Positions 1-6,251 of a stretch of 6,929 bases of DNA are shown piece after piece. Under the pieces are notes generated by a model. That model had not been told where the DNA came from and made no database searches. It worked only from the letters and a program-made list of their open reading frames with translations. The stretch covers positions 1-6,929 of the forward strand of contig CAMDWF010000117.1 in the NCBI GenBank assembly GCA_945878795.1, in the 5' to 3' direction. The DNA comes from Synechococcus sp. UW140 (GTDB lineage Bacteria > Cyanobacteriota > Cyanobacteriia > PCC-6307 > Cyanobiaceae). How positions within the stretch are numbered: position 1 is the stretch's first letter; every line of letters starts with the position of its first letter. Position numbers and translations under genes: made by a program.

Positions 1-213
1 ATTACAGCTGTCTATGCTCTTACGGCAAGTTCCTTATTGCTCTTGCCCCCACTGGCCTGGATTGCCAGCGGCGGCTCAATTCGCGATTCAATTGCTAAAT
101 TAGAAGAATGGCTACAACATAAAGCCGAGTGGCTGGTAGGTATTATCGCCCTTATTTTTGGATCATATCTACTTTACGAAGGGATACATGGCCTAGAGTT
201 GATAATGGCTTAA
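1..213 (+). CDS. C-terminal part of a GAP/LysE-like small integral membrane protein (5' end outside window)
   Basis: Frame 1 is open from the first base to TAA at 211-213, giving the last 70 residues of a protein that starts before the window. Two hydrophobic segments are visible, about residues 3-20 (a run rich in Leu and Pro) and 47-62 (WLVGIIALIFGSYLLYEGI). Between them is an amphipathic stretch containing the pattern LEEWLQHKAEWL. A late helix pair with a WLxxH-type linker and an ending like LIFGxxLLYEGI resembles GAP-family (SfLAP, LysE superfamily) proteins. Family members are exporters or membrane proteins of mostly unknown substrate. I count 96 G+C in 213 bases, about 45%, well below the neighbouring genes. 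The gene converges on aapP, leaving 37 bases between the stops. The C-terminal reading is certain; the family assignment is from pattern memory and moderate. Confidence 0.6.
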   Translation: MTAVYALTASSLLLLPPLAWIASGGSIRDSIAKLEEWLQHKAEWLVGIIALIFGSYLLYEGIHGLELIMA

Positions 214-250
214 GTCTGATATTTTCTTCTTGCATTGATTGTAAACTAAT

Positions 251-1000
251 TTAGAGAATCTGATCTAAAAATCGTTTGGTTCGTTCATGGTTGGGATTCT
301 TGAAAAATTGGGCAGGAGGTGCCTCTTCCACCACACTCCCCTCGGCCATCAAAACGACCCGATCGGCGACCTGTTCGGCAAATTTGACTTCATGGGTCAC
401 CACCACCATGGTGATGTCCTCATGGGCCAGTTGACGCATCACATCCAGCACTTCCCTGACCATCTCGGGATCCAGGGAGCTGGTCGGTTCATCAAATAGG
501 AGGATCCGCGGCTCCATGCACAGGGCCCGGGCGATGGCGACCCGCTGCTGCTGGCCCCCCGAAAGCTGACCTGGGAATTTCTGGGCCTGCTCCTTGATGC
601 CGACCCGATCCAGCAGGCTGAGGGCCTGGGCCTGGACCTGGGCGCGGGGCCGTCCACGCACCAGCGTCGGGGCCAACACGAGGTTGTCCAGCACCGTGAG
701 GTGGGGAAACAGATTGAACTGTTGGAACACCATGCCCACCTCACGGCGGATGGCATCGATCTGGCGCAGGTCGTTGCCCAGGCTGTTGCCGTCGATACGA
801 ATCGTGCCCTTTTGAAAATCCTCCAGGGCATTAAAGGTGCGGATGAAGGTGCTCTTGCCAGACCCCGATGGTCCCATCACCACCACCACTTCGCCGCGAT
901 GGACGGAGAGGTCCACACCGCGGAGAGCGTGGTAGCCATTCGGATACCACTTTTCGACCCCGCGGGCCTCAATCATCAAGTTGCTGGAGCTCGCAGTCAT
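251..1000 (-). CDS. aapP: Polar amino-acid ABC transporter, ATP-binding protein
   Basis: This 249-residue ATPase would hydrolyse ATP on the cytoplasmic face to drive the importer encoded by the three preceding genes. All ABC motifs are intact: Walker A GPSGSGKST (43-51), Q-loop VFQQFNLFPHLT (91-102), signature LSGGQ (146-150), Walker B ILLFDEP (166-172), D-loop SSLD (174-177) and the switch His203. The Q-loop sequence and the total length fit the polar amino-acid subfamily (AapP/GlnQ/HisP; BgtA in cyanobacteria). The ATG overlaps the aapM stop as ATGA, which supports translational coupling. No good Shine-Dalgarno sequence precedes it, and Met9 (MIEARGVEKW) is a possible alternative start because many homologues begin there. 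The gene ends the operon; I see no convincing terminator in the 37 bases after it. GlnQ would be the alternative name, but the context favours AapP. Confidence 0.95.
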   Translation of the reverse strand: MTASSSNLMIEARGVEKWYPNGYHALRGVDLSVHRGEVVVVMGPSGSGKSTFIRTFNALEDFQKGTIRIDGNSLGNDLRQIDAIRREVGMVFQQFNLFPHLTVLDNLVLAPTLVRGRPRAQVQAQALSLLDRVGIKEQAQKFPGQLSGGQQQRVAIARALCMEPRILLFDEPTSSLDPEMVREVLDVMRQLAHEDITMVVVTHEVKFAEQVADRVVLMAEGSVVEEAPPAQFFKNPNHERTKRFLDQIL

Positions 1001-2217
1001 GGCCGGGTGGCGGATCGGGAGAGGGTCTGGGGATCAAGGCGTTTTTCAAGGGCCCGACTGCCGAGTCCGAGGGCGGCGCAGCAGGTCCAGAACAACAGGG
1101 CCAAGGTCAGGTAGACCTCGCGGTTGTGTCCCAGAAATTCCGGGTTGGCCATCACTGTCCTGGCAACTCCAAGCAGTTCCAGCAGCCCGATCAAAGAAAG
1201 CAGGGTGGTGTCTTGAAGCAGGGAAATGAATTGGCCCACCATGGCCGGTAAGGCCACTCGCAAAGCCTGGGGCAGCACCACCCGCAACAGGGTCTGAGGA
1301 TAGGAGAGTCCAAGGGAGCGGGCCGCTTCCGCCTGTCCCTTGGGCACCGCTGCCAGACCGGAGCGCACCGCTTCGGCCAGATAGGCGGCGGCGAAAAAGG
1401 TGAGCACCCAGGCCGCCCGCCAGATGCGATCCGGGGCCAGCCCGCCGGGCAACAGAAATCCGAGGATGTTCTGGCCAAGAAAAAGCAGCGTAATCAGGGG
1501 AGCGCCACGAATGAATTCGATGTAAATCACAGCTGTCCAGCGCAGCAGGGGCAGATCACTGCGCCGCCCCAAGGCCAGCAGCACGCCGAGGGGAAAGCAA
1601 AGCAGGATGGCGAAACTGGCGCTGAGCAAGGTCAAAAGCAGGCCTCCCCACTGGGAAGGCGAGACCGGCATCAGCCCCAGGCCCCCGCTGATCAGCACCA
1701 TGCCGATCAGGTAGAGCAGGGGCCAGACCAGGGGGAATAGCCGCAACATGGGCCGGCTGAGGTGGGAACCAAAGCGTCCCGCCAACCAGCGAGTGGCCGC
1801 AAGTAACGCCGCCAGTAGCCACCAGCGGCTCTGCAGGGCCGGCGCCAACCGCAGGGCCCAGGGCAGCCAGACCGCAACCGCTGCCAGGAGACCAAGCACG
1901 AGACGATCGTTACGGGGCCAGAGTTGGCCATCCCGGTCGGCCCGGGGATGGGAGCGCAACAAACCCCAGCTCAGCCCCGTCGCCGCCGTCAGCAGGGCCG
2001 TGAGCAGCCATAGCCGCCATTGCTGGGCCTCGGGATAACGACCTACGGCAAACAGGGTGCTGTTGGCCTGGATCACCGCCCATTGGGCCTTTTGGCTGGC
2101 CCATTGCACCAGTCCCAGCGCCGCTGCGCTGAAAAGAGCGATGAGGCCGAGGCTGAGGGCCCCATCGGCAGGCGTGGCAAAGAGGTCGGCGCGCAGGCGC
2201 CGCAGCAGGGGGTTCAT
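997..2217 (-). CDS. aapM: Polar amino-acid ABC transporter permease, AapM type
   Basis: This is the second inner-membrane permease, 406 residues from the start chosen here. It has two parts. The N-terminal half (about residues 1-190) carries several hydrophobic helices and a charged loop. The C-terminal half is the ABC permease domain with the EAA loop EAARSLGLSYPQTLLRVVLP at about 297-316, the site that docks the ATPase. A long N-terminal extension before the permease core is usual for AapM/NatH-type proteins and unlike short HisM or GlnP permeases. An upstream in-frame ATG at 2256 would add 13 residues overlapping aapQ. I prefer ATG at 2217 because AGGGAG (2225-2230) lies 7 bases upstream and the aapQ stop is one base away. 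The stop overlaps the aapP start. It should pair with AapQ as a heterodimeric channel. Confidence 0.93.
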   Translation of the reverse strand: MNPLLRRLRADLFATPADGALSLGLIALFSAAALGLVQWASQKAQWAVIQANSTLFAVGRYPEAQQWRLWLLTALLTAATGLSWGLLRSHPRADRDGQLWPRNDRLVLGLLAAVAVWLPWALRLAPALQSRWWLLAALLAATRWLAGRFGSHLSRPMLRLFPLVWPLLYLIGMVLISGGLGLMPVSPSQWGGLLLTLLSASFAILLCFPLGVLLALGRRSDLPLLRWTAVIYIEFIRGAPLITLLFLGQNILGFLLPGGLAPDRIWRAAWVLTFFAAAYLAEAVRSGLAAVPKGQAEAARSLGLSYPQTLLRVVLPQALRVALPAMVGQFISLLQDTTLLSLIGLLELLGVARTVMANPEFLGHNREVYLTLALLFWTCCAALGLGSRALEKRLDPQTLSRSATRP

Positions 2218-2218
2218 C

Positions 2219-3226
2219 TCAGCGCTCCCTGATCTGCACGAGACGATTGAGGCCATTCATCACCAGTGAAATCACCAAGTCCAGGGCCAGGTAGGCCCCC
2301 AGCAACAGCAGGTAAACCTCCAGGGCCCGGCCGGTCTGGTTCAAGGTGGTTTCGGCGACGGAATAGAGATCGGTGAAGCCCACCGCCACCGCCAGGGATG
2401 AATTCTTGGCCAGGGAAATGTACTGGGTGTTGAGGCCGGGAACGATGACCCTCAGGGCCTGGGGCAGCACCACATGGCGCAGGGTGGAAAACCAGTCCAT
2501 GCCCAGGGAAGTTGCCGCTTCCCATTGGCCCTTGGGCACCGAGGCAATACCGCCGCGGACGACTTCGGCGATGAAGGCTCCCGAATAGATGATCAGTCCG
2601 CACAGCAAGGCCGCGAATTCCACACTCAGTCGCCAAGGAGCCTGCCAGACGCCATTGATGAGCTGGGGCAAGGACCATTCCATTCCCTGGCTAAATCCCG
2701 CCAGATAAAGCCCAGACTTGGCTAGAACCAGCCCAGGGATTTGTAAAGCTGCGGTGCCGTTGGGCAAAGAAAGGAAGACGACAAAATACCAAAAGATCAA
2801 CTGCAATAACAGGGGGATATTGCGAATTATTTCCACATAGGCCCGGGTGAGACCGCGCAGTAGGCCATTGCGGCTGAAGGAGGCCATTCCCGCCAGGGTG
2901 CCCAGCAGCGTTGCCCCTATCAGGCCGGTCAGAACGGCCCGAAAGGTGTTGACCAAACCAGCGGCCAAGCCCCGCCAATAGGGCAGCGAGGCGTCAAAGG
3001 GAAGCAGCGTTTCCGAGATGTCGAAGCCGGCCGGTTCCCCCAGCCAGCGCCAACTGAGCAGCATGCCCCTGGCGGTGAGATTGTGCACCAGGTTGCCCAG
3101 TAAGAAGGCGATCAAAACGAGGAGCAACAGGGCCACAACCCCCTGCACCAGCCAGGGAATCACGCGCCGATCCCGCCACCAGGGCGGAATGCCGGCGGGA
3201 TCGAGCACAGGCTGGGGCTTGGGCAT
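2219..3226 (-). CDS. aapQ: Polar amino-acid ABC transporter permease, AapQ type
   Basis: This is the first inner-membrane permease, 335 residues. One hydrophobic helix (about 24-45) follows a short cytoplasmic tail with two Trp. A periplasmic stretch of about 45 residues comes next, then the permease core beginning near GLVNTFRAVLTGLIGATLLG. The ATPase-docking EAA loop EAATSLGMDWFSTLRHVVLP is at about 236-255. The motif EIIRNIPLLLQLIFWY is typical of the polar amino-acid permease (HisM/HEQRo) family. The extra stretch between helices 1 and 2, and another in the middle of the core (about 155-195), fit AapQ/NatG rather than GlnP. The ATG at 3226 lies 6 bases after the aapJ stop, and the TGA is one base before the aapM ATG. 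No strong Shine-Dalgarno sequence is visible, so translation may depend on coupling to aapJ. Confidence 0.94.
   Translation of the reverse strand: MPKPQPVLDPAGIPPWWRDRRVIPWLVQGVVALLLLVLIAFLLGNLVHNLTARGMLLSWRWLGEPAGFDISETLLPFDASLPYWRGLAAGLVNTFRAVLTGLIGATLLGTLAGMASFSRNGLLRGLTRAYVEIIRNIPLLLQLIFWYFVVFLSLPNGTAALQIPGLVLAKSGLYLAGFSQGMEWSLPQLINGVWQAPWRLSVEFAALLCGLIIYSGAFIAEVVRGGIASVPKGQWEAATSLGMDWFSTLRHVVLPQALRVIVPGLNTQYISLAKNSSLAVAVGFTDLYSVAETTLNQTGRALEVYLLLLGAYLALDLVISLVMNGLNRLVQIRER
2225..2230 (-). promoter_or_regulatory. Shine-Dalgarno sequence of aapM
   Basis: On the minus strand AGGGAG stands 7 bases before the ATG at 2217, inside the last codons of aapQ. It decides the aapM start: the alternative ATG at 2256 would leave this motif inside the reading frame. 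It is the clearest ribosome-binding sequence in the operon; aapQ, aapP and aapJ have none as good. Confidence 0.7.
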
Positions 3227-3232
3227 GGATGC

Positions 3233-4297
3233 TCAGCGGAAGGGAGGCGAGTACATCAGCCCCCCCTTGGTCCATTGGTTGTTGACGCCCCGGTCGAGTT
3301 GCAACTTCGAACCAGGGCCAACATTGCGATCAAAGATTTCGCCGTAATTGCCGACGGCGCTGATGATCTTGACCACGAAATCAGCGGGCAGCCCCAGTTG
3401 TTTGCCGAAATCACCCTCGACCCCTAGGAAACGCCTGAGATCGGCCTGGTTCTTATTGGCCTTGGCCTCCGTCAATTTGCTGGCGATGTTGGCCTTGGTG
3501 ATGCCCAGTTCTTCCGCCTGTATTAATGTATTAACCGTCCAGCGCACGGCATCCGCCCAGGCTGGATCGGCATTGGTGGTGGCTGGGGTGAGGGGCTCCT
3601 TGCTCATCACATCTTTGAGCAGCGTGTGGGCCCCCGGATTAGGGAAGCTGGAGCGTTTGGCCGCCAATTGGGAACGATCGCTGGTGACGGCGATACAACG
3701 GCCCCCCAGGTAGGCCGCATAGGTCTGGTCGCCGGTCTGGAATTTAAGGGGAGTGTAGGCAACCCCTATCTCCCGCATGCGGTCGGCCAGGTTGAGTTCG
3801 GTGGTTGTGCCACTCTCGACACAGATCGGTTTGCCCGCCAGGGCCTTAAGGGTTGTGATGCCACTAGCCGCAGGCACCATCATTCCCTGGCCGTCATAGA
3901 AGGTGGTTGGGGCAAAACTTAAGGCGTTGCCACCGGGCGCATCCCGGCTCAAGGTCATGGTGGTGTTGCGCGAGAGCAAATCCACTTCGCCGCTGGCCAG
4001 GGCGGCAAAACGCTCACTCGAATTGAGGTCGCGAAACTCCACTTTGCTGGCATCGCCAAAGATGGCAGCGGCCATCGCCTGGCACACATCGACATCCAGG
4101 CCCGAATAACGGCCGTCGGGCCCCACGAAACTGAAGCCGGGCAGCTTGCCATCCACTCCACAGACCAGCTTGCCCCGACCCTGGATCATCGAAAGCTTGG
4201 CGCTCTGGACGCCGCTACCCCCATCCTGGGCGCAGCCTGCCAACAGCCCCGCAAGCACAAGCGGTAGGGCCCAGGCACGGGTTGGTCGGAAGGACAT
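3233..4297 (-). CDS. aapJ: Polar amino-acid ABC transporter substrate-binding lipoprotein
   Basis: This 354-residue protein captures amino acids outside the inner membrane for AapQMP. The first 22 residues from Met at 4297 form a lipoprotein signal: Arg-rich start, hydrophobic core, lipobox LAGC with lipidated Cys22. The mature part is an SBP_bac_3 domain with AapJ hallmarks: a GKLPGFSF segment, GLDVDVCQAMAAAIFGDASK, LSRNTTMTLSRD, YDGQGMMV and the C-terminal GGLMYSPPFR. Length fits AapJ/NatF (about 340-360), longer than GlnH or HisJ. The reading frame continues upstream to a TTG at 4348 and another ATG at 4309. I chose 4297 because it puts the signal peptide at the N-terminus, although no Shine-Dalgarno sequence marks any of the three. 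The ligand is probably a broad set of neutral and acidic amino acids, as known for Aap and cyanobacterial N-II systems; specificity is inferred. Confidence 0.93.
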   Translation of the reverse strand: MSFRPTRAWALPLVLAGLLAGCAQDGGSGVQSAKLSMIQGRGKLVCGVDGKLPGFSFVGPDGRYSGLDVDVCQAMAAAIFGDASKVEFRDLNSSERFAALASGEVDLLSRNTTMTLSRDAPGGNALSFAPTTFYDGQGMMVPAASGITTLKALAGKPICVESGTTTELNLADRMREIGVAYTPLKFQTGDQTYAAYLGGRCIAVTSDRSQLAAKRSSFPNPGAHTLLKDVMSKEPLTPATTNADPAWADAVRWTVNTLIQAEELGITKANIASKLTEAKANKNQADLRRFLGVEGDFGKQLGLPADFVVKIISAVGNYGEIFDRNVGPGSKLQLDRGVNNQWTKGGLMYSPPFR

Positions 4298-4393
4298 GCG
4301 CAGGAGCATGCAAGCGAAGCCGCATTGTTGCAGGTCAATCCAAATCAACCAACAACCCTTTTCTGGTCACCATTGCCCCTGACGGCCATCTGA
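4298..4393 (-). other. Gap between folP and aapJ, possible operon leader
   Basis: These 96 bases are the only sizeable gap inside the minus-strand block and the natural place for an aap promoter. The stretch is locally AT-richer than its surroundings. A loose sigma-70-like pair can be drawn on the minus strand (TTGGTT, 17 bases, AACAAT), but the match is poor. No NtcA box (GTAN8TAC) and no hairpin followed by a T-run was seen, so neither nitrogen control nor termination after folP can be shown. Confidence 0.3.
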
Positions 4394-5212
4394 TCACAAC
4401 TTGCCCAGGGCCCCGGCCATGCCCATCACCTGGGCCATGGGTCCGACGTCATGGACCCGGACCAGATCGGCGCCCCGCGCCACCGCCAGGGCGCAGACCG
4501 CTGCCGTGCCCCAGATGCGGGCGCGCGGGCGGGTTTCGCCCACCACTTCGCCGATGAAGCGCTTGCGTGAAGGCCCCACCAGCAACGGCAGCCCTGACTG
4601 CTTGAGTTCATCAAGCCGCCGCAGCAATTCGAGATTCTGGTCCGTGGTCTTGGCAAAACCAAGGCCGGGATCCCAGATCAGTTGTTGCCGCTCAATACCG
4701 GCCGCCAGGGCCCGCTGGCTGGCTTGCTCCAGCTCCTGGCGCACGTCCGCCACCACATCGTTGTAATTGCACTGTTGGTCCATGGTGCGGCTGTCGCCGC
4801 GGCTGTGCATCAGCACCAAAGGGCACCCATGTTCAGCCACCGCCCGCAGCAGGCTGGGGTCCCGACGGCCGCCGCTGACGTCATTGATCCAGTCCGCGCC
4901 CGCCGCCAGGGCAGTCTCCGCCACCGCCCCCCAGAAGGTGTCAATGGAGAGAATCGCTTGCGGCTGGGCGGCACGGATGGCGTGCAAGGCCGGCAGCAAC
5001 CGCCCCAGTTCGGCTTCGACCCCCACCTCCGCTGCGCCGGGGCGGGTGCTTTGGGCGCCCAGGTCGAGCACATCGGCCCCTTGGCTCAGTAGACGTTCCG
5101 CCTGGCGCAGGGCGGCACCAGCGCCTTGGCAGCGGCCGCCATCGCTAAACGAATCGGGGGTGAGGTTGATCACCCCCATCACACCGGCGCGCTGGCCCCA
5201 GGGGAAGTGCAT
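4394..5212 (-). CDS. folP: Dihydropteroate synthase
   Basis: This enzyme joins 6-hydroxymethyl-7,8-dihydropterin pyrophosphate to p-aminobenzoate, giving 7,8-dihydropteroate in folate synthesis; it is cytosolic and the sulfonamide target. The 272-residue protein has the family motifs in order: MGVINLTPDSFSDGG (12-26), loop 2 GAQSTRPGA (52-60), SIDT (89-92), WINDVSGG (108-115), LMHSRG (134-139), DPGLGFAKT (181-189), GPSRKRF with Lys217 (213-219) and RVHD (252-255). Length is normal for a stand-alone bacterial enzyme. The loop 2 form is a mild variant of the common GGESTRPGA. The ATG at 5212 is the only start that gives the full N-terminus; its Shine-Dalgarno sequence is weak. It is transcribed toward aapJ after 96 bases, so read-through into the transporter is possible, and it is divergent from the exported-protein/pyrC pair. 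Confidence 0.97.
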   Translation of the reverse strand: MHFPWGQRAGVMGVINLTPDSFSDGGRCQGAGAALRQAERLLSQGADVLDLGAQSTRPGAAEVGVEAELGRLLPALHAIRAAQPQAILSIDTFWGAVAETALAAGADWINDVSGGRRDPSLLRAVAEHGCPLVLMHSRGDSRTMDQQCNYNDVVADVRQELEQASQRALAAGIERQQLIWDPGLGFAKTTDQNLELLRRLDELKQSGLPLLVGPSRKRFIGEVVGETRPRARIWGTAAVCALAVARGADLVRVHDVGPMAQVMGMAGALGKL

Positions 5213-5253
5213 CGCTGTTGGTTTCCCGTTGGGCCGGCTCGTCCTTGCCAGTC

Positions 5254-5284
5254 TCCCAGCCAGGGCCCAGGGCCCTGGCTGGGA
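5254..5284. repeat. Perfect 15-base-arm palindrome between divergent genes
   Basis: The left arm TCCCAGCCAGGGCCC (5254-5268) and the right arm GGGCCCTGGCTGGGA (5270-5284) are exact reverse complements around a single A at 5269. Each arm also contains the self-complementary GGGCCC. It sits 41 bases upstream of the folP start and 88 bases before the plus-strand start at 5373, in the shared upstream region. It carries no T-run and precedes both genes, so a plain terminator is unlikely. It could be an operator for a dimeric regulator, an RNA hairpin in a leader, or a dispersed intergenic repeat. Confidence 0.85.
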
Positions 5285-5315
5285 TGCCCTTTCTTCCCGA
5301 GGCCAGCGGGGTCAA

Positions 5316-5333
5316 CTGGGCAGGGGAGCCCAG
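5316..5333. repeat. Short inverted repeat in the leader of the plus-strand genes
   Basis: CTGGGC (5316-5321) and GCCCAG (5328-5333) are exact reverse complements separated by AGGGGA, able to form a 6-base-pair, GC-rich hairpin with a 6-base loop. It lies 39 bases before the TTG at 5373. No T-run follows on either strand. In sequence this GC-rich, such a short hairpin may be chance. Confidence 0.4.
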
Positions 5334-5372
5334 ATGCGCTAAGGATGCAGGGCGTCGCCTCCCAATCCCGCC

Positions 5373-6251
5373 TTGGCCACCCGCTCGCGCCCATCCCTCC
5401 TGTCCCTCCTTTTGCTGGGCTTCCCCCTGCTGGCCGCTCCCCTGGCCGGCAGCCTTCCGGTTGCCGCCGGGACCGCTCCGGCCAAGGCTGCTGCCTCAGG
5501 ACCTGGGGCGGCGGCCGCCCAGGGGGTGGCTCCAGGGGCGGCAATGCCGGCGGCAGGGGTGCCGCTGCAGCCTTGTGCGGCTCCCCAGCCGGGTCGTTAT
5601 GTACTGATGAGCCAGGGCAATCTGCCGGCGGGGCCCTATGGGGCCCTGCTGCAGGAAACCTGGAGCGCAGATGGCCAAATTCGCGGGGTAAGACTACAAC
5701 GAACTGGTCATGAATTTAGCGAAGCTCCCTATACCGGTCGCTTCGAACCGATCTCGCTCTGCCGCGTGCGTATTCAGCGCACTTTTGCTGACACACTACG
5801 CCAGAGTCAGGCGGTTCTTGACCTCAACGGCATCCCCCGTTACTCGATCGGCCTGCTGCCCGATGTGTTCTCCATTTCACGCTGGTTCCGGCAAGCGGAT
5901 ACGGCCTGCAGCGCCAGCCTTCTCAATGGGGCCGCAGTAAGCCGGCAGGAAGGCGCCGATTATCGTCAGGGCACCTGGCGCCGCAACGGTACTGTCCAGC
6001 ACGAACGCTGGAATAACGGAACCGTTCGGGGAATTGCCATTTCCAGTTATGGTGAGACGGTGGAAGAAGTCACCTACCGAGGGACCTTGCAGGTGGCTCC
6101 CGATTGTATGGCCACGATCCACCAGCGTGATTCCCTTGATGTCGACTGGAATTATAGGGGTATCGTTCTGGCCGATGGATCTGGGTATCTCTATCTACAA
6201 ACCGATAGGGACGACGTCAACGTAGGCTATATCGAACGTCTACGCCCATGA
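5373..6251 (+). CDS. Exported protein of unknown function with two related modules
   Basis: I do not recognise this 292-residue protein. It opens with a signal peptide: Arg at 4 and 6, hydrophobic core 9-25, then small residues suited to signal peptidase I. An Ala/Pro/Gly-rich linker (about 31-67) follows, then about 220 residues likely rich in beta strands. Two stretches (about 74-173 and 197-289) share a pattern: W, D/N-G, R-G-V/I, Y-x-G exactly 16 residues after the Arg, Cys exactly 10 after the Tyr, I 4 later, then an aspartate/asparagine-G turn 23-24 after the Cys. There are four cysteines (68, 130, 179, 245), so disulfides are possible. The TTG start is the only usable one: the frame has a stop at 5340, and the first in-frame ATG (codon 58) would lose the signal peptide. 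No clear Shine-Dalgarno sequence. The TGA overlaps the pyrC ATG. GC is about 70% over the signal and linker and 50-55% over the second half. Confidence 0.8.
   Translation: MATRSRPSLLSLLLLGFPLLAAPLAGSLPVAAGTAPAKAAASGPGAAAAQGVAPGAAMPAAGVPLQPCAAPQPGRYVLMSQGNLPAGPYGALLQETWSADGQIRGVRLQRTGHEFSEAPYTGRFEPISLCRVRIQRTFADTLRQSQAVLDLNGIPRYSIGLLPDVFSISRWFRQADTACSASLLNGAAVSRQEGADYRQGTWRRNGTVQHERWNNGTVRGIAISSYGETVEEVTYRGTLQVAPDCMATIHQRDSLDVDWNYRGIVLADGSGYLYLQTDRDDVNVGYIERLRP

Noticed and set aside
251..266. Weak inverted repeat TTAGA/TCTAA at the aapP stop as a bidirectional terminator
   Set aside because: Only 5 AT-rich pairs, it overlaps aapP codons, and the bases after it do not form a proper T-run on either strand.
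439..831. Second minus-strand frame (130 codons) inside aapP as an overlapping gene
   Set aside because: It is a Trp/Arg/Pro-rich shadow of the ATPase frame, which holds every ABC motif.
3668..3680. Near-match to the cyanobacterial HIP1 octamer (ACGATCGC)
   Set aside because: It is one base off, lies inside aapJ, and no exact GCGATCGC was seen by eye elsewhere, which fits a picocyanobacterium that lacks HIP1 enrichment.
4309..4332. Inverted repeat TGCAA/TTGCA upstream of aapJ as an operator
   Set aside because: Five-base arms 14 bases apart are expected by chance, and no regulator site is recognisable.
5126..5713. Plus-strand open frame (195 codons) across the folP start, the spacer and the exported-protein gene, including ATG at 5345
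   Set aside because: Its product is Pro/Gly/Arg-rich low complexity, it cuts across two well-supported genes, and the TTG frame at 5373 gives a proper signal peptide and an ordered domain.
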